NCBI RefSeq assembly: GCF_949628265.1
Contig: NC_088788.1
Location: 20,522,001 to 20,586,000 of the forward strand
Length of the DNA: 64,000 nt
Source: Cloeon dipterum
Lineage: Eukaryota > Arthropoda > Insecta > Ephemeroptera > Baetidae
Direction of reading: 5' to 3'
Shown here: piece by piece, positions 39,550 to 52,613 of the stretch
How positions within the stretch are numbered: position 1 is the first letter of the stretch
Layout of the letters: every line of letters starts with the position of its first letter
Notes under the pieces: generated by a model
The model's database searches: none
The model's input: the letters and a program-made list of their open reading frames with translations, nothing else
What the model was told of the DNA's origin: nothing
Made by a program: the position numbers and the translations under genes

Positions 39550-40500
39550 GTGCTGCAAAGAGCAAAGGGCACAACTACTTTCTTACTTTAGTTTTTCGAC
39601 GTAAGTTCCAAAAAATCCTTCTCAAATTATTTCTTCCATGGCAGTTTTCTCTCTAGCTAATAATAATATTCCCTGATTTTTTAAAAAAAGCCTTGTTCCC
39701 TTTTGAAAGGGTAGCCGAAAAACGTGACACAACAGTCACAAAAATAATGACGCTTTTTTGAGCTGCTTTACATGCGACTTTATGATGATTATATTTATTG
39801 ACATTGACTTGCACAAGTTTTATGATGCAGAATGGTAAAACTATTTTAACAAGAAACCAAATGATTGTTATACAATACATCCATCGATATTTTTTAAGTA
39901 ACCACGAACAAAAATTTAATCTTTTGCCAGAAATGTATAGTTTGGTTGCTAAAATCATTGCTGCTTCATTTAGGATCTCAAAAAATATTTTACAGCACCG
40001 AAGAGGGTAATTTCTAAGGGGTACAGTTAATAATTGTCGAGTTAATTATAGTGACACTCTATGTCGAGAATACACAATAAGCCTACTCTCATGATTCTAA
40101 GGGTAATAAGTATTTTGTGTATTATGGATATTGTGCATTTGATACAAAAATTCAGTAGCTTGTGTTAGTTATAACTTAGGATATAGAATAAATTTTGTTT
40201 AGTGTTGTAATTTAGTTATAGACTGATTTCTGAATTAGCTTGACCCCTAATTTGAAAAGTTGAGTGGTCGAGCTAATTTGGACTCACCCTGGGTGGGTTG
40301 TCCCCTCAACCGAAGTTAAGGGGTTGAGAGACCCACTTGCTAACTGAGAAAGGTAACAACGTAAGGATGGTAGACACAGGATATGTCAATGGATTACTTG
40401 ATTATTAGTCCATTTTAGAATATTCTTATGACGTCTGTTTTAATACCCCAAACAGATGATCAACAATCTGTTCCTGTGTTTACCTTTCTAGCAGAATAAA
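39550..40500 (+). other. Probable Mad 3' UTR
   Basis: This is an AT-rich region after the Mad stop with no convincing ORF. Canonical AATAAA signals occur at 40187-40192 and 40495-40500, so the transcript probably ends shortly after one of them. A structured hairpin lies at 40293-40336. I cannot exclude a longer UTR. Confidence 0.4.
40293..40336. repeat. Hairpin in the probable Mad 3' UTR
   Basis: Outer arms GTGGGT (40293-40298) and ACCCAC (40331-40336) and inner arms CTCAACC (40305-40311) and GGTTGAG (40322-40328) nest with an internal loop of 6 and 2 bases. They form a 13-bp interrupted stem around a 10-base loop. If transcribed it would be a stable RNA element. Function is unknown. Confidence 0.45.
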
Positions 40501-43500
40501 CACTACATTGATGGTGATTGTTCACTTGCCACACCCCTTTTGTGTTGCTCAACAAGCAAAATTCCCAACTTATTTTTTAACTTATCCAACAAAATGAGGG
40601 TCAAGGAAGGGTTAAGAAGGGGAATGGCATCTGAACCAATTGACTCTATGTGGTGTTACTTTCACAACTTCTTACCTTCCTCAGCATGAAGGATATCTAA
40701 GTTTTTTATTAATTGTAGTATATTTGAAGTTCCATCTTGCCAGCCGGCCTCTGCTAAAAAAAGCTTGCAAGCTATTTGTTGACGCTTTACTGATGCCCAG
40801 CAAGAAAGCTAGCTAATTCAATCTGTGAACTTGGTTGCCATATTTAGAAGCTATTTCCTTGGTGATATTATTTTATTTCACATGAAAGAACGAATTGCTT
40901 ATAAAATGGGGAAAAAATTGGAGCCCGGCTGTTCATTTAGTTCATTTTAGTTCTCCTTTAACTTGTTTGGGTGAACGCGCTTTTTACTCGACGTTTTGTG
41001 CCAGTCAACGTGGATTCGCTTGTTGCAGCTTTAGTCGTTCAGCTAATATGTCTAAACAATTTTGAAGAAACACCACAAGTGCAAAATGCAAAATTAACAT
41101 AAATTCCCGCCAATTGTGTGTCTTAAAATTCAAAAGTGTTGCAGAAAAGTGACCTATTGGTCAATGTAGAAACAAAATTGCCTGAGTGTGATTGAACCAG
41201 TTGCCATTAAAACACTGACATAAAATTTTGGAGAGTTTATGAAATCAAAATTATCCTTAGTTACTTGAAAATTGTTGACTTCTGTAATATACATGACTGA
41301 GCAAAGCCATTTTATGATTTATAAGAACGTCTAAGGTGATTCACTAACAAAAATGATATATTGGGCCAAAAGTGTGTATTGATCGGAAAATTGTCCTAAG
41401 AAGTGCAATCTGTAAAATTGTTAACTGTTTAGTTCGTAAAATAAATAAATGTTAAAGCATATATATTGATATGATCTGAAAATCTTGAGCTTAAGGTGGC
41501 CAGAAATTCTTGATAAACATCTTATTGGCTCAGGTGTGTCTATTGTAAACTAAATTTTCGCATTCTAGATTTTAGTTATTTGTGAAAATACTGTTATATT
41601 TGAAACTGAACTAGCAAAGTCAGTTCCAGTGTATGAATGACGAACATTTACAGTCTACTGTTAGCTGCCTTATTTTAAGTCTCTGTTGCTACTATTACGG
41701 ACAATATGCATGTGCAATTATGTAATTTTTATGAATAGATGTTAAAACACGTACGCACAAGAGACAGGTTTGCCAATGAAAGAATTAGCTAAACAAGTTT
41801 TCCGCCATTTTCTTGGTCGCACTACATTATACAGTTTTCTTCAATATAAACCAAACAAACATGCTGCGTGTTTCTGGCAAGACAAAATGCGTTTTATACT
41901 ATAACAACACAGATTGTAATTACACAGTAATGTAATATTGTACACTTCAGATTTTAATATCCTTCGCATGTTAATTTACACAAACCACCGACAACGAGTT
42001 TTCAGAGCAGCTATAGTACGCGTTGTCAGGCTGCTTTCTCGCCGGACCCGCGCACAAATACAATAGAGCCCACTCTGGCAAGCAGGACAAGAAAGTTAAA
42101 CGAAATCTTCAGAAGACAGCGTGAACACAGACACTATGAACGCTAAGTGCTTTGATTCGCGGTGTTGATGTTTTGGCTAATTTTTGCGCGTGTTTATAAT
42201 CTACTATAAAATAATACATGAGACTGTGTACCAGTTAAATTTGCGTGTTTTTTCCCCATTTCGTTCCACCCTTCCATTTAGGTCACGTGTGATATTTTTG
42301 CACTGAATGAGCCCCACGGGCTATAGGTGGTGTTTATTCTTGCTGTAAAAATCGCTCTCGCCTGCTCCGCGCTGCTTGAATATCGACTCATGTGACAGTG
42401 AATACAAATACAACCAGAGCCAGCAACCGCAACCGCAGCTTGCTTTGATCACGGGCGAAAGCAGGCGACTGGTAACTTGAGGCACATTAATGTACTGGTA
42501 TTTATTCCAAACTGCATACATTGCAAGTGAATCAACACCGGTGGCTCACCCCTACTTTTTAACCAGTTTTACCCTAAACATTTATCGCTACTGCCTCCAG
42601 CAATCTTAATCAATTTAGGCCAATTTTAGTGAAATATTCGCTTTGAAGGAACACAGTCAGCTGCGTGGTCTAAGAATCCCTTTAAGAATTCGGCATTTAA
42701 AATATGCTTCATCGAGTTAAAATCTTTAAATCTAAAACTCAACATTTATTTTATGGTCCAATAATTTATACAAGCAAGCAGTGTTTTAAATGCCTACTTT
42801 AGCGTAGAAAATGCGCATCTTTACCGCATTTTTGCTCTGTCTAGTCGTCTAGTCTCCGATTATTTTTTATTGCAGTACAAGCGCTGCTGCTTAGTATGTT
42901 TCGAATTACTAACCGCTCTGAAATTTTCTATGGATTTCTCTAAATTTTTAACACTAGTCAAGCACGGCATCTAACCCTGTATGAAAAGCAAGAATATTTA
43001 AAACAATCTACGCAGGCAGAGTTATACCGTGAGAATATGATTTTGCGACCTCTTGACCCTTGAAAAAAGCTTATTATCAGAATTTAATGAACGATCGCCA
43101 CATAATTAGTTGTTTCTATTCAAGAAAGTAAAGGGGGTTTCTATTCATGTGGTGCGGAGAGCAATCTGATGCGAATAAACGGATCCCTAGCAAGAGGAGT
43201 GCGGCACACACTCACAGACAATGGCCAATTCTTGTCAAGAGGCTGCGTCTGCGTTTTACTGCCTTTTAATTTCGAGCTCTCAATCATAAAACTCCAGAGA
43301 GAGAGCAACTCGTGGAGATTGAAAACTTGATACGACATTCCCACGAAGCATTCTCTCGGTGTCTGGGCAGGGAACGCGTAAACATACGCGCAGAAAAAAA
43401 GGAGTTGTGTTGTGCCCGCGCCGGACACTCGAGTGTGAGCAATAAAGCTCGGCGTTTATTTTCGCCGACCGATGTAATCGGCAAAACGCCTTGGCCTCTG

Positions 43501-44331
43501 GCAGTTTAAAATAATAAATGTTTACTCGACCTGGATGCAATAAAATTCAATCAATGTCGAAACGCACGTATGACGAAAATAGCAGGTTTTTACAAAAGCG
43601 ACACTGTCGGACAATGGACAAAATGTTCGTTCAGTGTTATTTTATTATTATTTTTCATTGTCAATTTCCCTTTTTCTATTCGCCGTTTTCTACAGCTATT
43701 TTTTTAGACAAAAAAAGGGGAAACCTATACTTAATTAATTAATTAATTTTTCATAGATTTTAGAAAAAAATATATTAAGAAGCTATCGTCTGGAAAAAAC
43801 ACAATTTGTTGTTTTGTTTATCCTCGGAAAAAATCAGTGGTGGAAAAAACCAAACGAGCATTATTTGTGCGAACTCGGGAAAATAAAGCCGATCGGAAGT
43901 GGCCACGCGGCGCTCATTCAAATTTAACAGGTCAGTGGGTGCCGGCGACCGCGAGCGATGAATTCTATCGAGCCGTCACATTCGCTCTTAAGCACTGGGG
44001 TTTCCGACCCTGATTCTCGGCCCGATAAGATTCTCCGTTTTTATATATGGTACACGCTCATTACAGCGGCTCGACGGACGACGAAGCAACCACCGTGTGC
44101 CGCTTATTGATCGGCGCGCCGGCCTTCGGGGGCTTTGTGTTGGCTCGATAGGGGCTTCGTTGCGGCTGCGCGACCTGCCGTTCTCTTCAATCAACCCTCG
44201 CTAGCAATATGTCGAGTCGCCAGTAGGGTGGAGTGCTGTGCCAGCGACCAGGGCTTGTGTTGTTATGCGAGAAGGGCCTCAGTCCAGCGAGGCCGCCGTC
44301 CGATCAGCATCCGCGGCCCCTACGGGACATC
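40501..44331. other. Intergenic region between Mad and the CAP-Gly gene
   Basis: No ORF of interest is visible. The first part is AT-rich; the right end (about 43850-44331) becomes GC-rich and is likely the promoter and 5' UTR of the gene whose ATG is at 44332. A TATATAT (44042-44048) could be a core promoter element there, but no Initiator at the expected distance is clear. Confidence 0.4.
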
Positions 44332-44340
44332 ATGGCCAAG
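44332..44340 (+). CDS. Candidate first coding exon (Met-Ala-Lys) of the CAP-Gly gene
   Basis: ATG GCC AAG in good context (GACATC-ATGG) is followed directly by a consensus donor GTGAGT. It ends in phase 0, exactly what the CAP-Gly exon at 52614 needs; joined, the protein would begin MAKASGESRIP. The exon sits at the end of a GC-rich stretch suited to a 5' UTR. The 8.3-kb intron it implies cannot be proven from sequence alone. The alternative is that translation of the CAP-Gly isoform starts at the internal ATG at 52668. Confidence 0.45.
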
Positions 44341-45842
44341 GTGAGTCGGCAGGCCGGCGACCCCCGCGCCGCCTCCCCGTCTGGGGGTGCGTTGCGGGAT
44401 GTTGGCCAACGAGATGCATCTCCGCATCCGCAGTGAGTGCGAATGTGTGCCAGTGACAAATTTCACGGCAACGCAGGGACGGAAATGTCAGCCCATTGTG
44501 TCCGTGACCTTTCCTCCAGTTTAAACTTTGACGATCAAAAGAACGTGGAGGTGTCTCGCTCCACGAGCTTGACGCTGGAATTTTATTTTAATCCGCCGTA
44601 TTTATTGTCGCCGATATGCAGCGGTTGCGCGATGTTCATGACGGTGATTAGCATGCGAACAACGAATCCGTCGCTAATGCGTGCGAATGGAGACGTCAGA
44701 CGGCGTGCATAATTTATTTTGTGGAATCGAGGAGTGCGCAAAAAGCTTTTTAAAGTCCAATCAAATATTTCAGATCGATAGCGAAAAATGTCCGCATGAA
44801 GCCGCCGGACAGCATGCAGCTTTTTTGGCGACAAGCACGTTTTCGTTTCGCACCGCTCACGCGGCGGAAGAGGGAAGAGCTGCATTTTTTGCGCCATTTT
44901 TATTTTGAGCTTTTCTCTCATCATCCCTAATGGAGCGTGCATATATGGCGAGAGAGCCTAATTATGATTTCTGACTCGCAGGAATTTCCTGAAGCGCCTT
45001 TCGCGAATCTCCAAATTGCTCGAACCGTTTATAGTAATTAACGCTTCGCTACTTCAAGCGTCGTAAAAGTTCCGACCAAATTTGTCTACTCGTCCTGTTT
45101 GTTTTCCAAATAACTCTCGCAGTCGGAGAAGAGGGAAAAGGTTAAATGCTGTCCGTGCATTGCACAATCGCAAATCTAAGCGAGGAGAGAAGCCTTAACA
45201 AATTAAAAGGCTCTTAAGGTTGCGAAACATGGTGCATTATATTTTTGTCACATACCGGGCACCGACACTACACTTGTGAGAGAAGTACAAAGAGAGCATT
45301 GAGCAACAAGCCCAACAGACTTATCGAGCACGGCACTCGCCGCAAGAGGTTACAATCGATCCGCGGAGATTAATAGTGAATGATGGATGATAGATATTTT
45401 AGTTCTCTGAATGAGTCAAGGTCGCTTGTAAGTTCAGTTCAAAATTAGGCTAAAAAATTAATTTGTATCATTTCCTGAAGGATGCACTGACACGCACTGA
45501 TAAATAATCTGAAAATAGGACGAGCACTAAATATCTTATTTAATTATTATGTCTGACTGAGAGTGCATGCGATGGTCTGAAATCAATAAGATGGCCGGAA
45601 TAACTGAATATTTTGCGCCACTACGGCAGTTGAGAAATCATTCAAAGCCGTTCTTCCGACATTAAAGAAGAACCTGCGCCGTCTAGACTGCTTGTTATGC
45701 AAAGTTAGTTGAGAAGCATACATGCACTACATAGCAATTGGCTTCCAATCTCATTCATTACGGTCGAGCGGACGGAAATTAGCCAACCCTTATCCTCGTC
45801 AAGTGAATCGGGTCCAATAATGCTGCTCGTCTCCTACACGTA

Positions 45843-45860
45843 TAATATAATATTATATTA
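45843..45860. repeat. 18-bp perfect AT palindrome
   Basis: TAATATAATATTATATTA is its own reverse complement. Immediately to the right, an 8-bp inverted pair (ACACTTTT at 45860-45867 with AAAAGTGT at 45893-45900) adds a second hairpin. Simple AT palindromes arise readily, so function is doubtful. Confidence 0.6.
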
Positions 45861-46403
45861 CACTTTTCCGCCCGCGTGCTGAAGCCGCGTGTAAAAGTGT
45901 ATCGAGGATAGGGAGCCAAAGAGAGAACTCGCTTAGACACCGCGATGGCCACGCTCCGTTGATTCGCAGGCTCATAAATGTTGAGACTGGCCCATTTGCT
46001 CTGCAGGGCAGAACCCGTCGCCGTATATCATCCAGCACAGATCAAAAGTATCAAAAGTGAGACGCCCGGATTCGTAGGCAACCTGCTCGCCTCGGCTATG
46101 AGAAAAACCGATATGACTTCTGCAGATGACAACCGTCTCCGATATCAGAAACTCTTAAGCAGCAATAATTTAAAAATGTATATAAATTGAAAAATAAATC
46201 ACTTCCGTTCTCGATTCAAACCTGGAGAAATTCCTCAATCGTTTTGTATTCAGAGGACTTTAAATACCGGTAACCGGTTGACGCGTCAAGAAACCGGCAG
46301 GCAGTGCGCATGTTCGCCGCGGCCCCTTGATCACGCTTGCATGCACTCGGCTTAGCAGTGAGTGAGATAGCTCGCGGTGTTTAGTTTTAGTGTTTCCATT
46401 GAG

Positions 46404-46551
46404 ATGCGCCGCGGTGTCTGCCGCGTCCAACGCGAGTCTTACCTCAACGGAACAGCTGGAACGGCCAAGAGGCGGCTCAGCGGACCTCAGAATGGCTCCG
46501 GAAGGCAGCAACTGAGCCCCGCCGCGGCCCCCAAACGACCGTCTGACTCAG
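46404..46551 (+). CDS. Candidate alternative first coding exon, phase-1 donor
   Basis: An ATG (context TTGAG-ATGC) opens 49 codons with coding-like codon use, ending at a TCAG donor followed by GTACAC in phase 1. The peptide is basic and Ser/Pro-rich (includes KRRLSGPQNGSGRQQLSP and PKRPSDS), like the disordered parts of microtubule-associated proteins. A TTTAAATA lies about 140 bases upstream (from 46259) and the region is CpG-rich, as expected for a promoter. Phase 1 does not fit the CAP-Gly exon at 52614, where it would meet a TAG. It does fit the exons at 56607, 61472, 62470 and 63806. It could therefore start an isoform without the CAP-Gly domain, or belong to another gene. Confidence 0.4.
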
Positions 46552-49500
46552 GTACACCGCCGGCTCGCCGAAATTGCCGAATTTCGAGCTTGACGTTTCG
46601 CGAAAGACGCGCCGCGGGCGTCGAGCCAAATCCACCAGCCCCGAGGCGAAGTTTGTGTTTACGTTGTGCGCGGGTCACGTGACCGTTTCGCTTTTTTAAG
46701 TTTTTCTGGAGCGAGTTCTTCTATTTTGACATCTTATGTTGTTTGCGTCCCTAATCGACACCGCGCGCGGGTAAATATAGAGGCTTGCAAAACTATTGCA
46801 CTCACGGCTCGCTTGAATGCAATTTATGCTCATTGAGCCGAACTATAAAATAAGCTGTGCAAGCTCCTGTTTGTGCGCAGCAGTTTTCTCTTAAGCCGCC
46901 AAGTATAAATATGAATCTTGTGCCCTTTTCTAGCTATCCACCTCCGCCGCAATTTCTAATTATTTTCTATTTTTATTTTAATTATGTGTACTAATGCACC
47001 GTTAATTGTGTTGCGCGAGTGAAATGCAATTAGTGGACTTTTTTACTTCCGACTCTTGAATCATGTGCATGAGAAATGATTTTACCAAAGTCGGCTGTCA
47101 ATGGGAATTGCAAGTGCTTGGGTTTTTCATTTATGTTCACTTCCTCAAGAAAATTTCCTTCTCTTGTTGAGCTCGCTGAGAGAAAATACATACCTCTGTA
47201 GGCGTCACTTACAGTTAATTAGTATTTATTTATTATTTAATGTTCACTGACAATGAGCTCGCTCTATTTATTTTTTATCACTTTCTCACTAAATATGGCA
47301 TGATTGATTGTATAAAGGAATGCTTCATTGCGATAAGAAATCTTATCAAACACGTGCAAGCAGTTTATTCAACTGTTTGCTTAAAATATTTCATCGAAAC
47401 ATTAGTTTCCTAAATTTAATCAACGGTAGAAGTACTTATCTGCTTCCTCCCGTGTTAGAAGGTTAGAATTCAGCAAAATGATTTTTTATTGCCTTTCCCA
47501 TACTGACTGCATTTCATGCCCACGATTCACGGTTTCTTAGTGTTGCAAAATTAAGAGTCAACGCGGCAAAGAATCACAAAAACTTCTCGCTTTGACGCGC
47601 TCGGTGAGCAAACAGAAAAGGCGAACAGTAAGTTTATCCTCGCTCTCGCACAGTTATAATAGTGTACTTTTTCCACTGCAATTCCCGGCAATTCCGGCCT
47701 TTTGCGCGAACAAACGCTACTCGCCAGAGCTTCGGCATAAATAATTTCGGTCAGCGCTGCGTTCGTTCACAAAAACACGTTTCGCCCTGAGTGATAATTG
47801 CGAACCATAAACTCTCGTGAGTTTAGGACAGGAAGAACAAACTGGTGTGTTATCATAATCGATCTAGTTTTCCCGACCCACAGCTTCGAGCCCAGAAATG
47901 TCGCAATTGCTTTACCTCGTCGTTTTTCAAACATTTTTTTTCTTAGGTTACAATTATGGCCTGGATTCTAACGGGATGGATCTCTCCCGGAAGAGGGTAA
48001 ATTTCGTCGTCTCGTTTCATAATATGCTGAGAACTACAATTTATGTAATTCTCAGCAGAGAGCATCTCTTGTACAAAGAAGCACTGATTAGTTTCATTCA
48101 CCAACTAGTATGTAGCATTATTTTCATTCTCTGTGTTGTTTCACTGTGAAAATGGAGAGATTTATGCCATTCACATTCGTTTAGTTCATAATGGGAAATT
48201 TCGAGAATTGCTTCCACTTAAGGATTTCAAAAATATTTAGAAAGTTCGACTGTTTCATAATCATTACTGAAATTTTGAAACTGAAAGATTTTTTATGTAA
48301 AAAATGCAAATAATTAATTATTTAATCTATGAGCGTTTTGAAAAAACGTATTTGCATAAGATTTCTTCGACGAATTAATGGAAAGTAAATAGCACAAAAC
48401 TCATATAATAAGAAAGCATCTGTACGGGAGAATGCGTTAAATTAAGTTAGGTCAAGATGCATTTTAGTCCATCAGATCCATAATGTGAACCGCAGCTTCT
48501 CCGCCAGAAAACATTTTACTGAGGAGAATGAAAAAACACACAAGGTCTTTCAAATCCTTTTATTGAAGCTATGATTATTTATTGTCTTGTTTACCCGTCG
48601 ACATCGATCAATTCTTCCATTTTCAATTAATTCCTTTCTCACCGTAGTCCAAGTAGAGAGGCAACAATTTTGCCTATTCTTGGCATCTTACTGCACTGAC
48701 GCTTTCTTTAGCAATAACAGATGAGATCACTGGCAGCTATTTATACACGCACTCCCTTTTCAAAAGAAAACTGAAGAATCGTTTTTAATTTTAGTCAATG
48801 TACAAAAATCATGATAAAGAGAAATTGGTCTCAATTACGTTGCAAAATGGGACAGGAGGTAATTATGAAATTATGTCGCACTGATGATTATCTTCCTTCG
48901 GTCTTAGCCGAATCTTAGAAAAAACGGGGCCAAAATTTCCACTTTCGGACACAAAGTGAAGGTGAGACGCTGGCCCGACATGCTCTACGTAATTACACGT
49001 GTGCCGACGAAAGATTACATGCTCGGCGCGTTTTTCGCTCTTTCTCTCCAACTGCTCCAGAAGCGCATGCAGCAAGAAAAGAAAATGAGAATCTCGATTT
49101 AAAAATAAAAACGAGGCTGGTGCGCCGCTCGCGGTAATAAATTGACGCTCGAATTGCAAAAAGCAGCCGGCTGAGCCTCGTCGATTAGTCCGGGGCTATT
49201 AATTTCAATTGGCCCGCTTCGCTTTCGTGGCGGAATCCGAGATGAATATTCAGCGCCAAGCATTGGCGTCATCGCGAGTCTTCAAGTGCGGTCCAGTTGT
49301 GGAGCCTTGAAACCTTTAGTGCGGGTCTGTTCTTTCTTATGATTAGCACCATCCAGGGTGGGGCATTCTAGCTCGCTTCAAATCGGGATATCATTTAAAA
49401 ACTAAAGGGTTACTCTATTTTCCAATTCTTATTTTTCCAAAATAAGAAAAATCAAGGGAAATGAAAAAATGGCTGCGTGCAGATCTGTGAAAATATTTAT

Positions 49501-49932
49501 ATCTCTAAACCGTCACAAGGTTGGAATTCTTTAGATCCAGCCGCCGCAAAGTAACTTGTCACTCCACGATAAAAAATTGCGCAGAAGCCAAAAAACCCAA
49601 CTTGATTATTTGCTGTAGATATAGATGCAGATTAGGATTGCGACGCACTAGAATGCACATTTTGCCTAATAGTTGCATATAAAAGAAGAAGCCCGTGGAG
49701 AGCCGGCCGGCGGACCAGCGCGCGAATATTTTTCATTATTAAAATCCAACTCTCCACGCAGGCTGCAATTGAGGCGCTGTACTAAAATTAAAAGCAGCCG
49801 GGATGAAGGAATGCGCGCTTGGCGGGGCCAAAAGTCCAACCCGAGCATGATGGCAAGCAAACGTGTGCTGCATTAACTTTTATCAACGTAACTCGTCCGC
49901 GCGCGCCTATACTTTAATTTATTTATTTATTT

Positions 49933-50087
49933 ATGGCGATGCCAGGCAAGTCGAAAGCTTTCATGCTGCTGCTGGCAACGTTAGTTTTAATTGAGACTGC
50001 CAGCCTTGAACTTGTGCACACCGACGTCCATAATGAAGTATTTACCATCTCTGCACGGCATTGCTGGCAGGTGCGCCTCGAGAGATC
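49933..50087 (+). CDS. Candidate first exon encoding a signal peptide
   Basis: An ATG opens a frame of 52 codons that begins with a convincing signal-peptide pattern: a short basic n-region (MAMPGKSKAF), a hydrophobic core (MLLLATLVLIETAS), then polar sequence. Two in-frame donors follow: CAG with GTGCGC after 50070 (phase 0), and GATC with GTAAGTA after 50087 (phase 2). Without splicing the frame stops at 50091. No downstream partner exon was found, so this is either the first exon of an unseen nested gene or a chance frame. Confidence 0.25.
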
Positions 50088-52613
50088 GTAAGTAGCAATG
50101 CCAGCGTGGATTATTCACAATTCAGCTCAAAGAGCGAAGGGAGACTTGTAAGCTCGCTAAATATTATATCAAGAGTGGTTTTAACACAAACAGGTGCTTT
50201 GAACTTGGAGCAAGAACTTCCGCGGAAAGCACATGAATGAATCTTAATAGACAGCGACTACGCAAAAAACTCAAAAACGTCAAAATTGAAAATCAGGTCA
50301 ACAGCTGAATTTATATATGATGGAGAAGGACCAGAGGAATCTCGCAGTTTTTTCTAATCTTCTCCGTACTATAAAATTTTTAAAATTTTATTATAGAAGT
50401 CTTTAATTTTTCTAATCTGGAATGCAGCCAACCTCAAGCAGAAATATTTACTCTAGAACTACTGAGTACTGTTTAAATGGGGAAATAACAGTATTTTAAG
50501 ATAAATATATTTTTAGTGTAATGAGTGTAATTTAGCTATGTTCTAGATTTTGTTCAAATATATTGATAACAAAAATTTTAAAATAATTTTTTATTAATTT
50601 TGTTGAACGTTTGGAAGTTTGAATGCCTGTTCAGTAATCTCCATGTTATTTCACTTGAAAGTGCATGCATCCATCGAGTACAATAAACCGTTGGGGTAAT
50701 TACTAACGAACACGCGAATACACTGATTTGAGCATCTCTCCAATCACAAGCGCCACAGACATCAAAACCTGCTTATTAATGTTGACGCTCAACAACCGTG
50801 AATATGTGAAATTAATGCACAATTTAAGCTTCAAGCCAATCATTAATGTGGCTAATCGCAAATTTCCGACGCTACAAGGAAGCAACCTGCTGAGAGGTGG
50901 ATAATTTGCTCGCAGTGCAACCAACTCGGCGCATTTCCCGCGAGCAGCAGACACGTTGACAGTCGGCGATTAATGCGTGAGCACACGTGGACGTAAGTGC
51001 AGTTTAGAGCAGGATTTCGGCCTCGTGAGTCGTCTTGCAGGCAAATTGCCGTGAAACCAACCCGAGTGCAGTTATCTCTGCATCAAATCAAGCGGAATGT
51101 CGTTTCATTGAGTGCGTCTCGCGCTTAAACGACACGAGAAAATTCCGTTTCCGCCGCTACTTATTTGTCATCCATTCTCGGAACGTAGACGCTCGACTTT
51201 TTTGCCTATCATTCACTCTGAGCCTCGATAAAGACCTTTCATTCGATCATTGCTCTGCATTCAGGCGTAATTATGTAAATTCAGTCTAGAAAGTGTTTGC
51301 GCCGCGTGGAGTTACTTTTCCTTTTCGCTGTGGGAACGGCGTTAGGCCTAAATAAAATTCCCTGCGGCTCTCACACACATTCAAAATCTTATCTGCCGCC
51401 GGCTGCTAGAGGTGTTTAAGTAGCGTTTGCATGGCTTCTTACTAGCACCAAGTGCATTTTTATCGAAAGCCTGCGGAGTGCGAAAGGCGGCTACCGGCTC
51501 CGGCCTTAGATAAGCATAGTGACACTCGAAAGCGAAAATGACTTTATTATAGAAGATTTGAATTTGTTGCCGAATATCTCCCATAAAAGGCCGACAGCAT
51601 TAACGACCTCTCTCGCTTTTTAATTCGTTCCTGCTGCCTTAACAGGCAATTTATAATCGTTTTAGGACGGATTTTTTAATGTGATATTGCAGTGAATTTG
51701 TATTTTACGACAACGTCGCGGAGCGCTCCATTAAGACGCTTTATTTGCAATTGATAAGAAACCTGTTCCTTCTGGAGGAACTTGAGAAGCGTCAAATAAG
51801 CCAACTCAGAATATTTTCCTAATGATACGTGAGTGAATGCGGGATTTCTGTATAATTTTTGAACTTCTCATTTCTGATATTCGTCACGTTTTTATGTTTT
51901 GATTGTTTGTCTGCCCACTCCCCTTGGCTGCGGGACGGGACAATAAAGCGCGCCGCAGCTGGCCGTAGCCTCTATATTTATATTTTTGAAAAGCTCAATA
52001 GCAAATCTAACGAATCGTAAATCTTGCTCTATACTTTGATAGTCGCGGACAATGCAGTCATTGAACCTTTCCCAATGCTGGTTGCATGTTGCCTCCCCTC
52101 GCGGCCGGCCGGCCACATCACACGCTCTGCGGTCCCCTTTTTTACACCAAAGGCACAATCATTGCGGCAGCAGGAAAGTGGAAATTATCGTGGGCGTCTG
52201 CTATTTTGTTATGATAAACAAGGCGGAAAAAATTATCAAGGGAAGCAACCGACGTGGGTGAAATTCTATAGCTTTCAAACGGTTTTAATGTGTATTTTCT
52301 GAAGATTCAGCGTGGGAGTCCTCCATTGATGAAGTCAAACTTGATATCACGGGTGTTTGTATGATCACAATAAGTTTCCATTCTACGACCACAAACAATT
52401 CGACAAAGTTTACTTCTTAAAAGCTTGATAAAAATTATAAAAGGGCACCGACTTTTTTTGCAGAGCACATACCAATTTTCAAATGCTTCTCACCTCCAAT
52501 TATTTCTGCTTAAAAATAGTCATTAGTCATATTCTGCACTTGTGTGACCACATTTCTGCAATTAAATTAGCGCATTCAAAGAAATCATTAATTTTCTGCG
52601 ATTTTGATTACAG

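Larger units (their letters stand above)
44341..52613. other. Presumed large first intron of the CAP-Gly gene
   Basis: This is noncoding apart from two candidate first exons listed separately (46404 and 49933). It contains an 18-bp AT palindrome (45843-45860) and a short ATTT tandem run (49917-49934). Other open frames here (for example 47898-48149 and 51035-51289) are not supported. Confidence 0.4.

Noticed and set aside
47898..48149. 83-codon frame with hydrophobic start
   Set aside because: The hydrophobic run comes from a T-rich tract, with no donor or codon bias.
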